5,204 nucleotides of DNA from Chitinophagaceae bacterium (GTDB taxonomy: Bacteria > Bacteroidota > Bacteroidia > Chitinophagales > Chitinophagaceae), in assembly GCA_947452875.1 (NCBI GenBank), contig CANGEZ010000179.1, positions 1 through 5,204 on the forward strand. Reading direction: 5' to 3'. The position numbers were made by a program, and so were the translations under genes. The notes beneath the pieces are model-generated. The model made no database searches. It saw only the letters and a program-made list of their open reading frames with translations, and was not told the origin of the DNA. Each line of letters starts with the position of its first letter. Position 1 is the stretch's first letter. Below, one piece after another: positions 4,710-5,204 of this stretch.

Positions 4710-5204
4710 CTACCCCAACCCAATCTCCTCATGCAACTCAGGTATCTCCACATCCAGAAATCCTTTGCGAATCAGCCTTTTTTGGAAATCTAACTGTACC
4801 GGATACTCGCCGTGAACTAAAAATAATTTAGTTACTTCTTTAGGCATCTGACAAGCCAGAAATTGACACAAATCATCATAATCGCCATGCGCACTCATGC
4901 TTCTCATTTCTGCGATTTCAGCATTTACCTCATGAGGTTGTCCGAATATGGTAATCTCTTTTGGTTTGTGTTTCAATCTTCCACCCAAAGAATGGGGTTC
5001 ACAATAACCCGTAAGTAAAATGGTGTTTCTGCTGTTTTCGATATTGTTGCTGATGTGATGTTTCACTCTTCCGGCTTCTGCCATTCCACTTGCAGAAATA
5101 ATCACACAAGGATTTTTATAATAGTTGAGCATTTTAGACTCATCAACAGTTTTTACAAATTTCAACCCCTTAAATGCAAAAGGATCACTATCGCTTAATA
5201 TTAC
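4710..5204 (-). CDS. Beta-CASP metallo-beta-lactamase-fold RNA exonuclease-type protein (C-terminal 164 residues; start outside the window)
   Basis: The frame is open from the right edge to a TAG at 4710-4712. The visible part covers the end of the beta-CASP insertion and the returning metallo-beta-lactamase fold of a YSH1/CPSF-73-like enzyme. In fragment numbering, ISASGMAEAGRVKHH is at 36-50, GYCEPHSLGGRL at 66-77, SAHGDYDDL at 104-112 and LVHGE at 129-133. His106 in SAHGD corresponds to the motif C metal ligand of the family, and the HGE block to the conserved strand near the end. The N-terminal HxHxDH zinc motif lies outside the window. Such cytosolic enzymes process or degrade RNA with two zinc ions; the substrate of this bacterial branch is not settled. 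A TTG at 5163-5165 is not the start, since homologous sequence (SDPFAFKG) continues in frame upstream of it. No intrinsic terminator follows the stop. Confidence 0.9.
   Translation of the reverse strand, partial: VILSDSDPFAFKGLKFVKTVDESKMLNYYKNPCVIISASGMAEAGRVKHHISNNIENSRNTILLTGYCEPHSLGGRLKHKPKEITIFGQPHEVNAEIAEMRSMSAHGDYDDLCQFLACQMPKEVTKLFLVHGEYPVQLDFQKRLIRKGFLDVEIPELHEEIGLG

Noticed and set aside
4562..4831. Open + strand frame of about 89 codons across the spacer and the exonuclease gene end
   Set aside because: It runs antisense through the well-supported beta-CASP coding region and through simple repeats; its protein has no family resemblance.

Overview
The window is AT-rich DNA that looks like a member of the Bacteroidota, most likely a Flavobacterium-type organism. 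The signs are a good TTTG-N19-TANNTTTG promoter (Bacteroidota primary sigma factor type), start codons without clear Shine-Dalgarno sequences, a DUF2490 outer-membrane protein, and intergenic spacers made of simple AT-rich or GT-rich words. It reads as an ordinary chromosomal stretch with a decayed patch in the middle. I see no transposase, integrase, tRNA, rRNA or CRISPR array.

Left part (1-1864): the tail of an unrecognised + strand gene ends at 187. A spacer follows, then a strong hairpin terminator (427-455) that serves the minus-strand DUF2490 gene (489-1262). Immediately upstream of DUF2490, and overlapping its start by 11 nt, lies the wreck of a beta-carbonic anhydrase gene (1252-1506, minus). 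It has lost its 5' end, an internal block carrying the second zinc motif, and one sense codon (now a stop). Its broken 5' end abuts the broken 5' end of an unrelated + strand gene (1502-1864), which has no possible start codon. The two remnants meet head to head at about 1501-1506, which marks an old deletion or rearrangement. The overlap preserves evidence that carbonic anhydrase and DUF2490 were once one transcription unit.

Middle part (1865-3599): a probable two-gene unit on the + strand. The first gene encodes an unrecognised helical 135-residue protein. The second encodes a cytoplasmic PAS-domain histidine kinase with an intact phospho-acceptor His box, but with key ATP-binding residues altered in the N, G1 and G2 boxes. 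It looks like a kinase with an impaired or dead catalytic domain.

Right part (3600-5204): a small operon of a four-helix membrane protein and an XRE-type (YozG-like) repressor starts from a recognisable promoter whose -7 box is bracketed by two ATGTAAA(G/C)T sites, 21 bp apart. This is a likely autoregulatory operator. The operon is flanked by inverted copies of a TTCAAAAGG-type repeat; the downstream copy is split by a near-perfect 20-bp palindrome. About 300 bp of gene-free, repeat-rich spacer then leads to the convergent 3' end of a beta-CASP metallo-beta-lactamase RNA-processing-type exonuclease gene that runs off the right edge.

I do not find convincing evidence of a wholly new system. 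The best leads are the degenerate kinase with its orphan partner, the head-to-head pseudogene junction, and the operator and repeat architecture around the membrane-protein/XRE pair.
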